From Actinomycetes bacterium (lineage in GTDB: Bacteria; Actinomycetota; Actinomycetes; Propionibacteriales; Propionibacteriaceae): a stretch of DNA of 64,000 bases. The translations under genes and the position numbers were made by a program. The notes beneath the pieces were generated by a model, which ran no database searches, was not told where the DNA came from, and saw nothing but the letters and a program-made list of their open reading frames with translations. Every line of letters starts with the position of its first letter. Positions within the stretch are counted from its first letter, which is position 1. Of this stretch, positions 34,091 to 41,102 are shown piece by piece. Location of the stretch: NCBI GenBank assembly GCA_023443125.1, contig JAEZVO010000065.1, positions 92,380 through 156,379 of the forward strand, in the 5' to 3' direction.

Positions 34091-34153
34091 TTACTCGCCT
34101 GGGCTACACAGGGCCGCGAGCTCGTCGGCGTAGATCGACAGGTAGTCAAGCAC
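34091..34153 (-). CDS. Possible 20-aa small ORF between DsbA-like and hypothetical genes
   Basis: GTG 34153 to TAA 34091 encodes VLDYLSIYADELAALCSPGE, a helical, well-composed peptide. It ends three bases before the GTG of the next gene, so it could couple its translation. No convincing ribosome site is visible, and it may be chance or a fragment. Confidence 0.25.
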   Translation of the reverse strand: MLDYLSIYADELAALCSPGE

Positions 34154-34172
34154 GATCGGGCGTCGAGGTGGT

Positions 34173-34772
34173 TCAGTCGAAGATCGGCCCGACGGTGCGG
34201 GTGCGCTTCAGTTCGAAGAAACCGGGGTAGGCCGTCATCTTGACGAAACCGTCGAAGAGTTCACCGGCGGCCTCGCCCTTCGGCGCAGGTGAGATGACGG
34301 GGCCGAACAGGCTCATGCCGTTCACGCGAATGACGGGGGTGCCAACCTCGTCGCCCACCGGGTCCATGCCCTCGTGGTGTGAGCGACGAAGGTCGTCGTC
34401 GATGGCGTCTGTCTGGGCGATCTCGAAGATGTCCTCGTCGGCGCCCACCTCGTCGAGTGCTGCTTTGAGCGCATCCAGGCTTCGGTCGCCGCCAGGGTGG
34501 AAACGGTTGCCGACGGCGGTGTAGAACTCGGCGAGCTTCTCGGAGCCATGGCGCTGCTCGACGAGGAGGCTCGCGCGAGCGGGTACCCAGGCTTGGTCGA
34601 TGTGGGCGCGGTAGTCGGGGTCGAGGTCGCGACCCTCATTGAGCACAGCGAGGCTCATCACGTGGAAGGTGAGGTCGATGTCGCGTACGTTCTGCACCTC
34701 GAGCATCCACCGCGAGGTCATCCATGCCCATGGGCAGGTGGGGTCAAACCAGAAATCAACTTGGGTCGTCAT
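34173..34772 (-). CDS. DsbA-family protein, mycothiol-dependent nitroreductase-like
   Basis: 199 aa. The N-terminal active site [14 protein letters not shown] is a thioredoxin-fold motif with a single cysteine (CPWA rather than CPWC). This is typical of the actinobacterial group related to Rv2466c, which uses mycothiol. The DsbA helical insert and the conserved cis-Pro region ([10 protein letters not shown]) are present. ATG 34772 (MTTQVDFWF) follows GGGGAC. No signal peptide, so it is cytosolic and probably reductive. Confidence 0.8.
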   Translation of the reverse strand: MTTQVDFWFDPTCPWAWMTSRWMLEVQNVRDIDLTFHVMSLAVLNEGRDLDPDYRAHIDQAWVPARASLLVEQRHGSEKLAEFYTAVGNRFHPGGDRSLDALKAALDEVGADEDIFEIAQTDAIDDDLRRSHHEGMDPVGDEVGTPVIRVNGMSLFGPVISPAPKGEAAGELFDGFVKMTAYPGFFELKRTRTVGPIFD

Positions 34773-34900
34773 GTCCCCAGCCAAGCACAGCTATGCAAAT
34801 GCTGCTCTGAAGTTCGTCAATATCACTAAGACAAGTACAGATACTCATCTGTCTGACCCCTCTAGTTCGTAAAGTTCTGGGCAAGAGAAAGGGCTCTCCC

Positions 34901-35200
34901 ATGGACTATGAGGTTGACTACTCCGTGCTGGACCGTGCGGGCACAAAAGCAGTGGGCGTTGCAGCAGACATTGCCGGTGTGTTGGCCGACATGCATATGA
35001 ACGACGTGGCCGGGGCTATCCCAGGCAGCATGAGCGCTGGCGTTGCCACCTCTGTGTCCAACGGCTGGCGGGAAGGCTCCGAGTCTGCGGTGAAGACGCT
35101 GGAGAGCTACGGCAAGAACCTCACGGAGACAGCCGTCGCCTATCGCAAGATCGAAGAGGCCAATTCCAGGGCCGCAACATCATTCTTCGGAGGTATCTGA
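34901..35200 (+). CDS. WXG100/ESAT-6-like small helical protein
   Basis: 99 aa, the length of WXG100 proteins, almost entirely helical with a central turn (NGWREGSES) that stands in for WxG. No signal peptide. AAAGGG precedes the ATG. Its TGA overlaps the ATG of the next gene (TGATG), so they are coupled. In type VII secretion such small partners pair with a larger LXG/WXG effector. No T7SS core ATPase (EccC) is in the window. A palindrome ACAGATACTCATCTGT (34837-34852) lies in the AT-rich leader. Confidence 0.65.
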   Translation: MDYEVDYSVLDRAGTKAVGVAADIAGVLADMHMNDVAGAIPGSMSAGVATSVSNGWREGSESAVKTLESYGKNLTETAVAYRKIEEANSRAATSFFGGI

Positions 35201-36936
35201 TGCTCAGCTGGGGTGACGGCCTGCGTGTCAATCCAGGCATCTTGCAGGCGCGAGCAGCGTCGCTCAATCAGGTCAAGGGCCAGCTCGACTCCAAGATCAG
35301 CGAGCACGAGAACATCGACATGGGCCCCTGGCGTGGCGACGCGCAACGGGCCCAGCACTCGAGCCATCGCAAGCTGCTCACCGGTCTGCGCTCCCATGCA
35401 CGCAGAATCCCTCCCGCCGCAAACGCGCTGAGCAGCGCGTCTCAGTCGTTCACACAGATCCAGCAGTCGCAACACAACCTGATCAACCGGGCGCGGGCAT
35501 GGGATTACGAGATCCAGAACAACGGCGTGCTACGCGATCTCAAATCCGGACTGTCAAAGATCGACCCACGCAGGCTGTACCAACGGGTGCGCATCCAGGG
35601 TTCAGTGCTGAGCCTGGTGGTCCGGCTGAACGCCGTCGACTTCGCGCTCGCGGCGCGGCTGAAGATAGCCGACCTCGGCAACAACATTCTCGACGAGTTC
35701 GCCGAGGCCCGCGACGGGCTGATGGACCTGCTGCAAGCCGGCGGGGACAAGCTGCTGAGCGGCTTGGAGTGGCTGGGCGGCAAGATCAAGGACGGTCTCG
35801 ACTGGGGCAAGGGCAAGATCGAGGATGCCTGGGAGTGGGGCCAAGGCGTCGTCGACAACCTCAAGGAGCGCCTCGGCCACACCGCTCCTGCGATCCAGCG
35901 TCTCTTCGAAACGTTGGGCACTCAGCCACAGTGGGTGAAGGACTTCTTCGAGAAGGGGGAGATTCCGCAGGTTGCTGAGGTTGCTGGGTCAGCGCTTTTC
36001 CTCGGCGGCCAGATCGCCGGCGTTCCGTTCAACTTCATCACGAATGAAGATCAGCATTTCTTCGACGACGGTCGCCCTTGGATGGCCACGCCTGCGGACG
36101 TGCAGGACCACTTCGTCGATAAGCAACGCTTCGACAGCGTAAACGATGTGATCGATCCCATGATGGACGTCTACAACACGCAAGACAGCAACGACCCCAC
36201 CGACCGCGCACAGATTCAGGTCACCCCGGTTGTGGGCGACGACGGGCAGGTGCGATACGTCGTCTCAATTCCGGGCACTACCGAGTCAATGTCCACGCTG
36301 GATGGCTGGAACGGAAACCCGTCGGGTACCGACTGGGCTGCGAACCTGAAGGGCGTGGGCTATGGCTCCACCGCTGCGACGGAATCGATCATGAATTCCA
36401 TCGACCAGGCAATTCAGGAAGACCAGGCGAGGCGAGGCATCAGCGGAGGGAAGCCCGAAGTGCTGCTCTCCGGCCACTCGCAAGGCGGCATCATCGCGGG
36501 CAACATTGCTGCGTCCAACGAATTCGCCGAGAAATACGACGTTGGCGGCGTAATCAGCGCAGGGTCTCCCGTCGAAACACTTGGTGTGCCCGAGCACATC
36601 CCGGTGTATAACTACCAAAACGCTCTGGATCCGGTGCCGAGAGTCGACCTTGGCGGTGCGCGCTGGAAGCCTGGCGAGGGGATTCAGTTCGATACGCCCA
36701 GTAACGTACACAACGTCGTGTTCCCGCACGAAGGCAGCATTTCCCCTGGTCACACGCACCTGCAGCAGACCTATGCCGACAACATCGCTGACCTCCAGGA
36801 ACGCAAGAACAACCCCTACCTGTCCAACAACGCGAATGTTCAGGCGCAGCAGGCCATGGATAGGGATCTCGGACGCTTCTACAACGGTGAAGTGGATAAC
36901 GCGTACCGTGTGGAATACGGGCGTGAGACGAACTGA
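35200..36936 (+). CDS. WXG-type N-terminal protein with C-terminal alpha/beta hydrolase domain
   Basis: 578 aa. The helical N-terminus (about 1-110) carries GPWRGDA, a WxG turn as in type VII secreted proteins. Amphipathic helices and a Gly/Lys/Trp-rich segment follow (about 185-215). The C-terminal domain (about 340-520) has a lipase-type nucleophile elbow GHSQGG, preceded by a strand and followed by a possible catalytic Asp/His (DPVPRVD and GHTH). It looks like a secreted lipase or esterase effector. Whether it acts as a toxin, a remodelling enzyme or a virulence-like factor is not readable. Confidence 0.7.
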   Translation: MLSWGDGLRVNPGILQARAASLNQVKGQLDSKISEHENIDMGPWRGDAQRAQHSSHRKLLTGLRSHARRIPPAANALSSASQSFTQIQQSQHNLINRARAWDYEIQNNGVLRDLKSGLSKIDPRRLYQRVRIQGSVLSLVVRLNAVDFALAARLKIADLGNNILDEFAEARDGLMDLLQAGGDKLLSGLEWLGGKIKDGLDWGKGKIEDAWEWGQGVVDNLKERLGHTAPAIQRLFETLGTQPQWVKDFFEKGEIPQVAEVAGSALFLGGQIAGVPFNFITNEDQHFFDDGRPWMATPADVQDHFVDKQRFDSVNDVIDPMMDVYNTQDSNDPTDRAQIQVTPVVGDDGQVRYVVSIPGTTESMSTLDGWNGNPSGTDWAANLKGVGYGSTAATESIMNSIDQAIQEDQARRGISGGKPEVLLSGHSQGGIIAGNIAASNEFAEKYDVGGVISAGSPVETLGVPEHIPVYNYQNALDPVPRVDLGGARWKPGEGIQFDTPSNVHNVVFPHEGSISPGHTHLQQTYADNIADLQERKNNPYLSNNANVQAQQAMDRDLGRFYNGEVDNAYRVEYGRETN

Positions 36937-36950
36937 GCGAGGATATGGCT

Positions 36951-37718
36951 ATGACAACGATGATCCAGTCGGAGGACCCTACCCTGCACGTCGGCCTCAT
37001 TGAGGCGACGGTGTGGGCCGACGCGGTAGAAGAGATCACCGATGGCGTCTTCCCTCGTGATGATGAGGACAAGCTCGCGTTTTGGGAAGCCGCTGGCATC
37101 ATCGCTGATGACCAGGTCGACGAGCTCTGGGGCCGCGCGATTACCGTCGCTCAGCAATCGACGCGCGCCTGCGAACTACTCAGCCGCAAGGACGACGTCG
37201 TGTTCAGCGCGACGGTACTCGTCCACGATGGATGGGTGGTGTCGTGCACGAGCCGGGGCACCGTCGCGAATGTGGATGGGGAAGAGTCCGTCGACAAGCT
37301 CCATCCGATGATGGAAGTAGCCATCGCTCCTGCCCACCGGGCGTGGCAGGTAATCCGACGGGTGCTCCCGCCCGAGGATGCGCTGCGGCACGAACCGCGT
37401 GCGACGAACGTCGACGAAGCGAAACAGATCACCGTTGACCTGTCCTCGATTCCTGAGGGCATGCGATCGACGCCAGAAACCTTCGCCGCGCATCTCTACG
37501 AGCTGCCGCATCTGCCGCCCCAGGTGATCGACCTCTCGGATCCGCGCGCGACGGTGTTTAGTTACTCGCTCGCGGCCGACGATACTGGCGTGCACACGTC
37601 GAACAAGACGTGGGTGCTTGGCAAGGCGCTCTATCTCATCGACGCCGACACCGCGTCGATGTGGCAAGTGCCCGACGGCGACCTCGGCCATACACTCGTC
37701 GCCTCGCTGCTGGGGTAG
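36951..37718 (+). CDS. Partner of the WXG hydrolase: EspG-like chaperone or immunity protein
   Basis: 255 aa from ATG 36951 (8 bases after GAGG); ATG 36945 is possible but too close to the site. It is soluble with a mixed alpha/beta layout, with a C-terminal half (KTWVLGKALYLIDADTA, then a final LLG) reminiscent of EspG-type ESX secretion chaperones. It begins 14 bases after the hydrolase stop, as expected for a chaperone or immunity gene. The similarity is weak and unproven. Confidence 0.5.
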   Translation: MTTMIQSEDPTLHVGLIEATVWADAVEEITDGVFPRDDEDKLAFWEAAGIIADDQVDELWGRAITVAQQSTRACELLSRKDDVVFSATVLVHDGWVVSCTSRGTVANVDGEESVDKLHPMMEVAIAPAHRAWQVIRRVLPPEDALRHEPRATNVDEAKQITVDLSSIPEGMRSTPETFAAHLYELPHLPPQVIDLSDPRATVFSYSLAADDTGVHTSNKTWVLGKALYLIDADTASMWQVPDGDLGHTLVASLLG

Positions 37719-37754
37719 CCGGGCTGGGCTCATCGTCGAATGGGCTGGGTCAGA

Positions 37755-38348
37755 CTATTCGGCGTGCAAGGCGTTGTCTGCCGGTGCTTCGCGCCATCCC
37801 GTGAATCTGGTCGTGAGGCCGGCCCTCGTCGGTGCGCACACGAATGGCCCAGCGTCGAGAGAGGCGTCCACAGGCACGGGCACCACGCGCACTAACCGAA
37901 GGTTGCCATCGACACCTGCGCGGATCGTGAGCGCATCGCCACTGCGTGATGCACGAACAGTGACGACCTTCCCCAGCCAGTTTGGCACTGGGGCAACAGA
38001 CCAGTCGCTCAACGGCCAGGTCACCACCGCGCCCACCTGCGGGAAGCCGTCGGCAAACTCGACGCCCGCCTTGATCCAGTGTTCGTCATCAGCGCGGAGG
38101 AACAGACCAGCTTGATCGAACTGAGCGGAGAATTCAGCGACGAAGTCCACCTCTACTGCGCGTCCTGGAGGAAGGTGACGCAACAGAGCGTGTTCGGAGT
38201 CATGTACGAAGCCATAACTCGTCTTGCGCCATGCGTCACTACCCTCACGTGCCGTAACACAGAGGTGCGTTCCATCCACAACAACCGCCACCGGCTCATG
38301 CGTCCAGCGGCCTTCAGCCCAGTCAATGCGTTGCAACTGCTCACCCAT
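37755..38348 (-). CDS. DUF1349-domain protein
   Basis: 197 aa, a single concanavalin-like beta-sandwich (DUF1349: FSAQFDQAGLFLRADDEHWIKAGVEF is the core, shown here as FDQAGLFLRADDEHW and IKAGVEF). Related proteins bind or act on carbohydrates, and some are regulators of YesU type. No signal peptide. The gene is convergent with the T7SS-like module and immediately precedes the tRNA islet border on the other side. Confidence 0.8.
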   Translation of the reverse strand: MGEQLQRIDWAEGRWTHEPVAVVVDGTHLCVTAREGSDAWRKTSYGFVHDSEHALLRHLPPGRAVEVDFVAEFSAQFDQAGLFLRADDEHWIKAGVEFADGFPQVGAVVTWPLSDWSVAPVPNWLGKVVTVRASRSGDALTIRAGVDGNLRLVRVVPVPVDASLDAGPFVCAPTRAGLTTRFTGWREAPADNALHAE

Positions 38349-38423
38349 GACACAAACACTAGGTGGAAAAGCAATGAAATAGGTGACGCGACGTCGTAGT
38401 CATGCACCGCACATAAGCAGAAG

Positions 38424-38456
38424 CGGTGAGCCTAGCTGGACTTGAACCAGCGACCT
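38424..38456. repeat. Distal attachment site: 33-bp copy of the tRNA-Ile 3' end
   Basis: The 33 bases are identical to 39645-39677, i.e. the acceptor/T-arm end of tRNA-Ile(GAT). The rest of the tRNA is absent, so it is not a functional tRNA. Such a direct repeat of a tRNA 3' end is the mark of integration by a tyrosine recombinase. Confidence 0.85.
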
Positions 38457-38567
38457 AGCATGATTGAGGTCGAGCATCGCCAGCACTGTGGCCGGCACGG
38501 GCACGTCAGCACCTCGGCAGCCTGGGTGAGCACCGAGCGGTGCCCTGCCCCAGTCCGTTGGGGTCGC

Positions 38568-38939
38568 TCATGAGTTCACGAGCTGGGAGACGCGCCCACG
38601 GGAGACGCCAAGGATTGCCGCAGATTCACTCACCGAATAGCCAGCTAACCGGAGCTTGCGAGCGGCGGCGCGTGACTGGCGAGCGGCCGCCTCGGTTGCC
38701 TCTGCCGCTTCCTTTGTGGCCCGGCGCGCATCGGCCACGACGTCCGCGAGGTCGCCAATCATGGGGGTGATCTCAATCTCCCAAGACGAGTGATCCACTT
38801 CCTCGTCGACGGTGTCAAGGAAATCGATCACCTGCTGCCGTGCGTTGCGCAGATCGCGCACTGAGGTGTGTTGATCCTCGCTGATCTCCAGCTCCCAGCC
38901 GCCAGCCCAGCGGCTGGCAAGAACCTCGATCCTCGTCAT
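38568..38939 (-). CDS. HicB-like antitoxin with C-terminal HTH
   Basis: 123 aa. The N-terminus (about 1-65) is a compact domain beginning MTRIEVLASRWAGG. A long Ala-rich helix follows (about 68-95), and the C-terminus is a helix-turn-helix (SVSESAAILGVSRGRVSQL). ATG 38939 overlaps the HicA-type stop (ATGA) and has GAGGAG upstream. A DNA-binding partner downstream of a HicA toxin fits a self-regulating antitoxin. The N-terminal domain is not a textbook HicB fold. Confidence 0.65.
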   Translation of the reverse strand: MTRIEVLASRWAGGWELEISEDQHTSVRDLRNARQQVIDFLDTVDEEVDHSSWEIEITPMIGDLADVVADARRATKEAAEATEAAARQSRAAARKLRLAGYSVSESAAILGVSRGRVSQLVNS

Positions 38940-39127
38940 GCCTTGCTCCTCTCGATTGCCTTGAGCGCGTCCCGCGTGACCTTCGGGGACACCTCCCGCG
39001 TCCGGGTGATGACGACCGACACAGAACCGCACCGCCACACCTCATGGTCTCCCTTGCCGGGGCGGGAGCTGAACCCAGCCTCACGCAGCAGCTTGGCGAG
39101 TTCCCGGTACTTCATCGGCTTGGTCAT
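38936..39127 (-). CDS. hicA: HicA-family mRNA-interferase toxin
   Basis: 63 aa, normal HicA size. It has a dsRBD-like fold: KYRELAKLLREAGFSSR, then GKGDHEVWRCG, with the catalytic histidine of the family in GDHEVW, and a basic C-terminal helix. HicA cleaves mRNA in a ribosome-independent way and is neutralised by HicB. It is first in the pair. Start is ATG 39127 or 39115. It is carried inside the tRNA-Ile islet, where it could stabilise the island. Confidence 0.8.
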   Translation of the reverse strand: MTKPMKYRELAKLLREAGFSSRPGKGDHEVWRCGSVSVVITRTREVSPKVTRDALKAIERSKA

Positions 39128-39133
39128 GGGCTA

Positions 39134-39174
39134 GTTTAGCCGGGATATACAGTCAACGTTTAGCCCACCTAAAC
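39134..39174 (-). promoter_or_regulatory. Likely autoregulatory operator of the hicAB pair
   Basis: GTTTAG occurs at 39134-39139 and 39158-39163, and its complement CTAAAC at 39169-39174. The last two form a palindrome GTTTAGcccacCTAAAC, and the repeat distance of 24 bases places them on one DNA face. TTGACT/TATATC-like promoter elements overlap on the minus strand. This fits repression by the HTH antitoxin (inference). Confidence 0.5.
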
Positions 39175-39594
39175 ACCTTCAAGGCGGGTGAGTCGTTGGC
39201 GCAGGCCCGCCCGCTCCGCTGGGTAGAGATTCCGCAGCCCGGCGAGCAGGGTCGTCTTGTCCGCCCACAGCTCCTCGGCTGCCTCAGCGTGAGCCTCACC
39301 CGCCTCGCCTACCAGCACACCGTCGCCGACACTACCGACGACGGCAGTCCCAAGGCCCGCTCGAAGCGTGGTCTCGCCGTCCGCTGATCTTCGCCAGCAA
39401 GAAGAACGCCCTCACCCATCGTGGGTGGGAGCGTTCTTCTCGTTTACTGACCGCTCGCAGCCGGGTACGACTCGGGTACATACGAGCATCAACAGGCGCA
39501 GCGAAACACGTAGCCAGAACAGTACCGGGTACAGTCCCGTTACTCCCCAGAACGCCTCACTTTCCCCACCTGTGGAACACCCGACACGAAACAC
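39175..39594. other. Islet DNA without a supported gene
   Basis: About 420 bases between the hicA promoter and the tRNA-side terminator. A plus-strand reading frame runs open through about 39180-39387 (ATG 39196; ends KARSKRGLAVR), followed by a strong hairpin at 39401-39440, so it may be the 3' end of a deleted gene. I recognise no family in it. Three CGGGTAC repeats lie at 39462, 39473 and 39526. No integrase gene remains. Confidence 0.5.
39401..39440. terminator. Strong hairpin after the islet ORF remnant
   Basis: GAAGAACGC and CACCCA pair with TGGGTG and GCGTTCTTC across 39401-39440 around a short TCG loop, followed by TCGTTT. It fits an intrinsic terminator for transcription on the plus strand. 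Confidence 0.7.
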
Positions 39595-39639
39595 AAAACC
39601 GCCCCTGGCTAGGCATTTCACCTTGTCAGGGGCGGTTTT
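39595..39639 (-). terminator. Hairpin terminator just downstream of tRNA-Ile
   Basis: AAAACCGCCCCTG (39595-39607) and CAGGGGCGGTTTT (39627-39639) form a 13-bp perfect stem with a T-run on either strand. It is 9 bases past the tRNA 3' end on the minus strand but inside the islet, so the element brought its own terminator for the tRNA it interrupted. Confidence 0.7.
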
Positions 39640-39647
39640 CATCTCGG

Positions 39648-39721
39648 TGAGCCTAGCTGGACTTGAACCAGCGACCTCTGCCTTATCAGGGCAGCGCTCT
39701 AACCAACTGAGCTATAGGCTC
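39648..39721 (-). tRNA. tRNA-Ile (anticodon GAT)
   Basis: 74 nt cloverleaf on the minus strand. Acceptor GAGCCTA/TAGGCTC, D-arm AGCTCAGTTGGTTAGAGC, anticodon stem CTGCC/GGCAG with loop CTGATAA (anticodon GAT), T-arm CTGGTTCAAGTCCAG, and discriminator A followed by CC. The final A of CCA is not encoded. Its 3' third is the islet attachment site. In many actinomycetes tRNA-Ile lies right after gyrA/DUF3566; here 11.8 kb separates them. Confidence 0.95.
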
Positions 39722-39863
39722 GTTCACCGACGTGAGACTTTATCAAATCATTTGAGCTGCTCGCAAACTGCCGACGTAACTCGCATATAGCCCGGGCAAG
39801 GAGGATGTGCCTCACGTGGAATTCCAGTAGCGGTGCCATTCCTACGAGCTAGCTATGCTTACC

Positions 39864-41102
39864 TCAGCAGCACATCGCCATGACGTTTCGTCGGGCGTCT
39901 TCTAACCGATACACACCTACCGGCGCCTCTATCGTCCACCGCTCATCGGCAACAATCTGTCGACAGCCATCAGCATCGATAAGGGCCAGCCCTCTCGCGT
40001 GGCTCGCAACAAGCGAAGTACCTGAGCGCACAAGCATCGGGATGTCCTTCAGTATCGGCCATACGCCACCGTTGCGCTCCTCGCACGCGAGTGTCACGGC
40101 GGTGCGCCCTGCTCGGAACGCATCGATGATGGCGTCAGCCGATAGCTCCTCCACCGCCACCCAGGTGGCCGGGACGCCAGGACGACAGGGTCCGTCAAAC
40201 GAATGGAAGTCGCCGCCCCCTAACAGTACAAATGGCTGAGTGCGCAATGCTGCCCAGGCTAAACCAGCTGTGGAGATACGTTCCTTCCACCAGTCACTGT
40301 GGGCTAACTCCACCCCAGGAGGGAATTGTTGCAGCGGGTGCAACCAGGAACAGTCACCCGATACCGGATGGTTAATGGACATCCATCCGCCACGTTCATG
40401 CGCCTGTCGCACCCATTGCTCAGCTGGGCTACGGAAATCGATGAACCCAACATCGCCAAAGACATTCGCATGCCCACGATGCGTCGTAACTTCCTGACCG
40501 GGAACTAACGTGATGCCGTGTCGCTTTCCGACAGCCTCCAAGTGAGCGTGATGACTCGTTGTGTTGTGATCGGTGACGCACAAGAAGTCCAGCCCAGACC
40601 CCGCTGCACAATTAGCAAGTTCCCAGAGGCTGAGTCTGCCATCAGAATGCAACGAATGTGCATGGGTATCCCCCACAACCCAGCGCATCCCCGACGGGGC
40701 GGGTATATCTGGTGCATGACTCTCCGCCGGCCTAATCACGGGCTCTGGACAGGGGCCGTGATCTGGCACCTCGTCGGGATCTAGCGTTACCTCAGTCTCG
40801 ACGGTGACCGTACCGGAAGGCAGTGAGTGCAAGCCCAATACGACACGCCAGATACCGGGTTCGATTGTCCCCGGGAGGTACCCAGGAGTGGCATCGTCGT
40901 CGAAGATAACGAAGTCACGTCGCGCTCCACCAGACCAGCCACGCCAACCATCCGGGCCTTCACACCCGAGGTCCACCACACCATCTCCAGAAACCTCAAT
41001 CCGCACTCCGATACCTCGGGTGCCGGAGGGCACCTCAAATGGAATGGTTGGATATCGTTCGATGGCCTGATCCTCGAAGGTCCAGGTACGCACGATTCTC
41101 AC
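39864..41102 (-). CDS. CehA/McbA-type PHP-fold metallohydrolase
   Basis: 412 aa. The N-terminal beta domain (about 1-140) precedes a PHP metal site: GDTHAHSLHSDG (two His ligands), CVTDHNTTSHH, PGQEVTTHRGH and a final GGGDFHSFDG. The family includes carbaryl hydrolase CehA and other esterases/phosphoesterases. GTG 41102 overlaps the stop of the GH38 gene (GTGA) behind GAGGAGAG, so it is the last gene of the glycoside operon. It may remove an ester or phosphate from the imported glycoside (inference). Confidence 0.8.
   Translation of the reverse strand: MRIVRTWTFEDQAIERYPTIPFEVPSGTRGIGVRIEVSGDGVVDLGCEGPDGWRGWSGGARRDFVIFDDDATPGYLPGTIEPGIWRVVLGLHSLPSGTVTVETEVTLDPDEVPDHGPCPEPVIRPAESHAPDIPAPSGMRWVVGDTHAHSLHSDGRLSLWELANCAAGSGLDFLCVTDHNTTSHHAHLEAVGKRHGITLVPGQEVTTHRGHANVFGDVGFIDFRSPAEQWVRQAHERGGWMSINHPVSGDCSWLHPLQQFPPGVELAHSDWWKERISTAGLAWAALRTQPFVLLGGGDFHSFDGPCRPGVPATWVAVEELSADAIIDAFRAGRTAVTLACEERNGGVWPILKDIPMLVRSGTSLVASHARGLALIDADGCRQIVADERWTIEAPVGVYRLEDARRNVMAMCC

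Noticed and set aside
38424..38456. Second tRNA-Ile gene
   Set aside because: Only the 3' third is present, with no anticodon or D-arm; it is an attachment-site copy.
39196..39387. Integrase or excisionase gene of the islet
   Set aside because: The product has no tyrosine-recombinase catalytic residues (R-H-R-Y pattern) or HTH and is too short; kept only as an unrecognised remnant.
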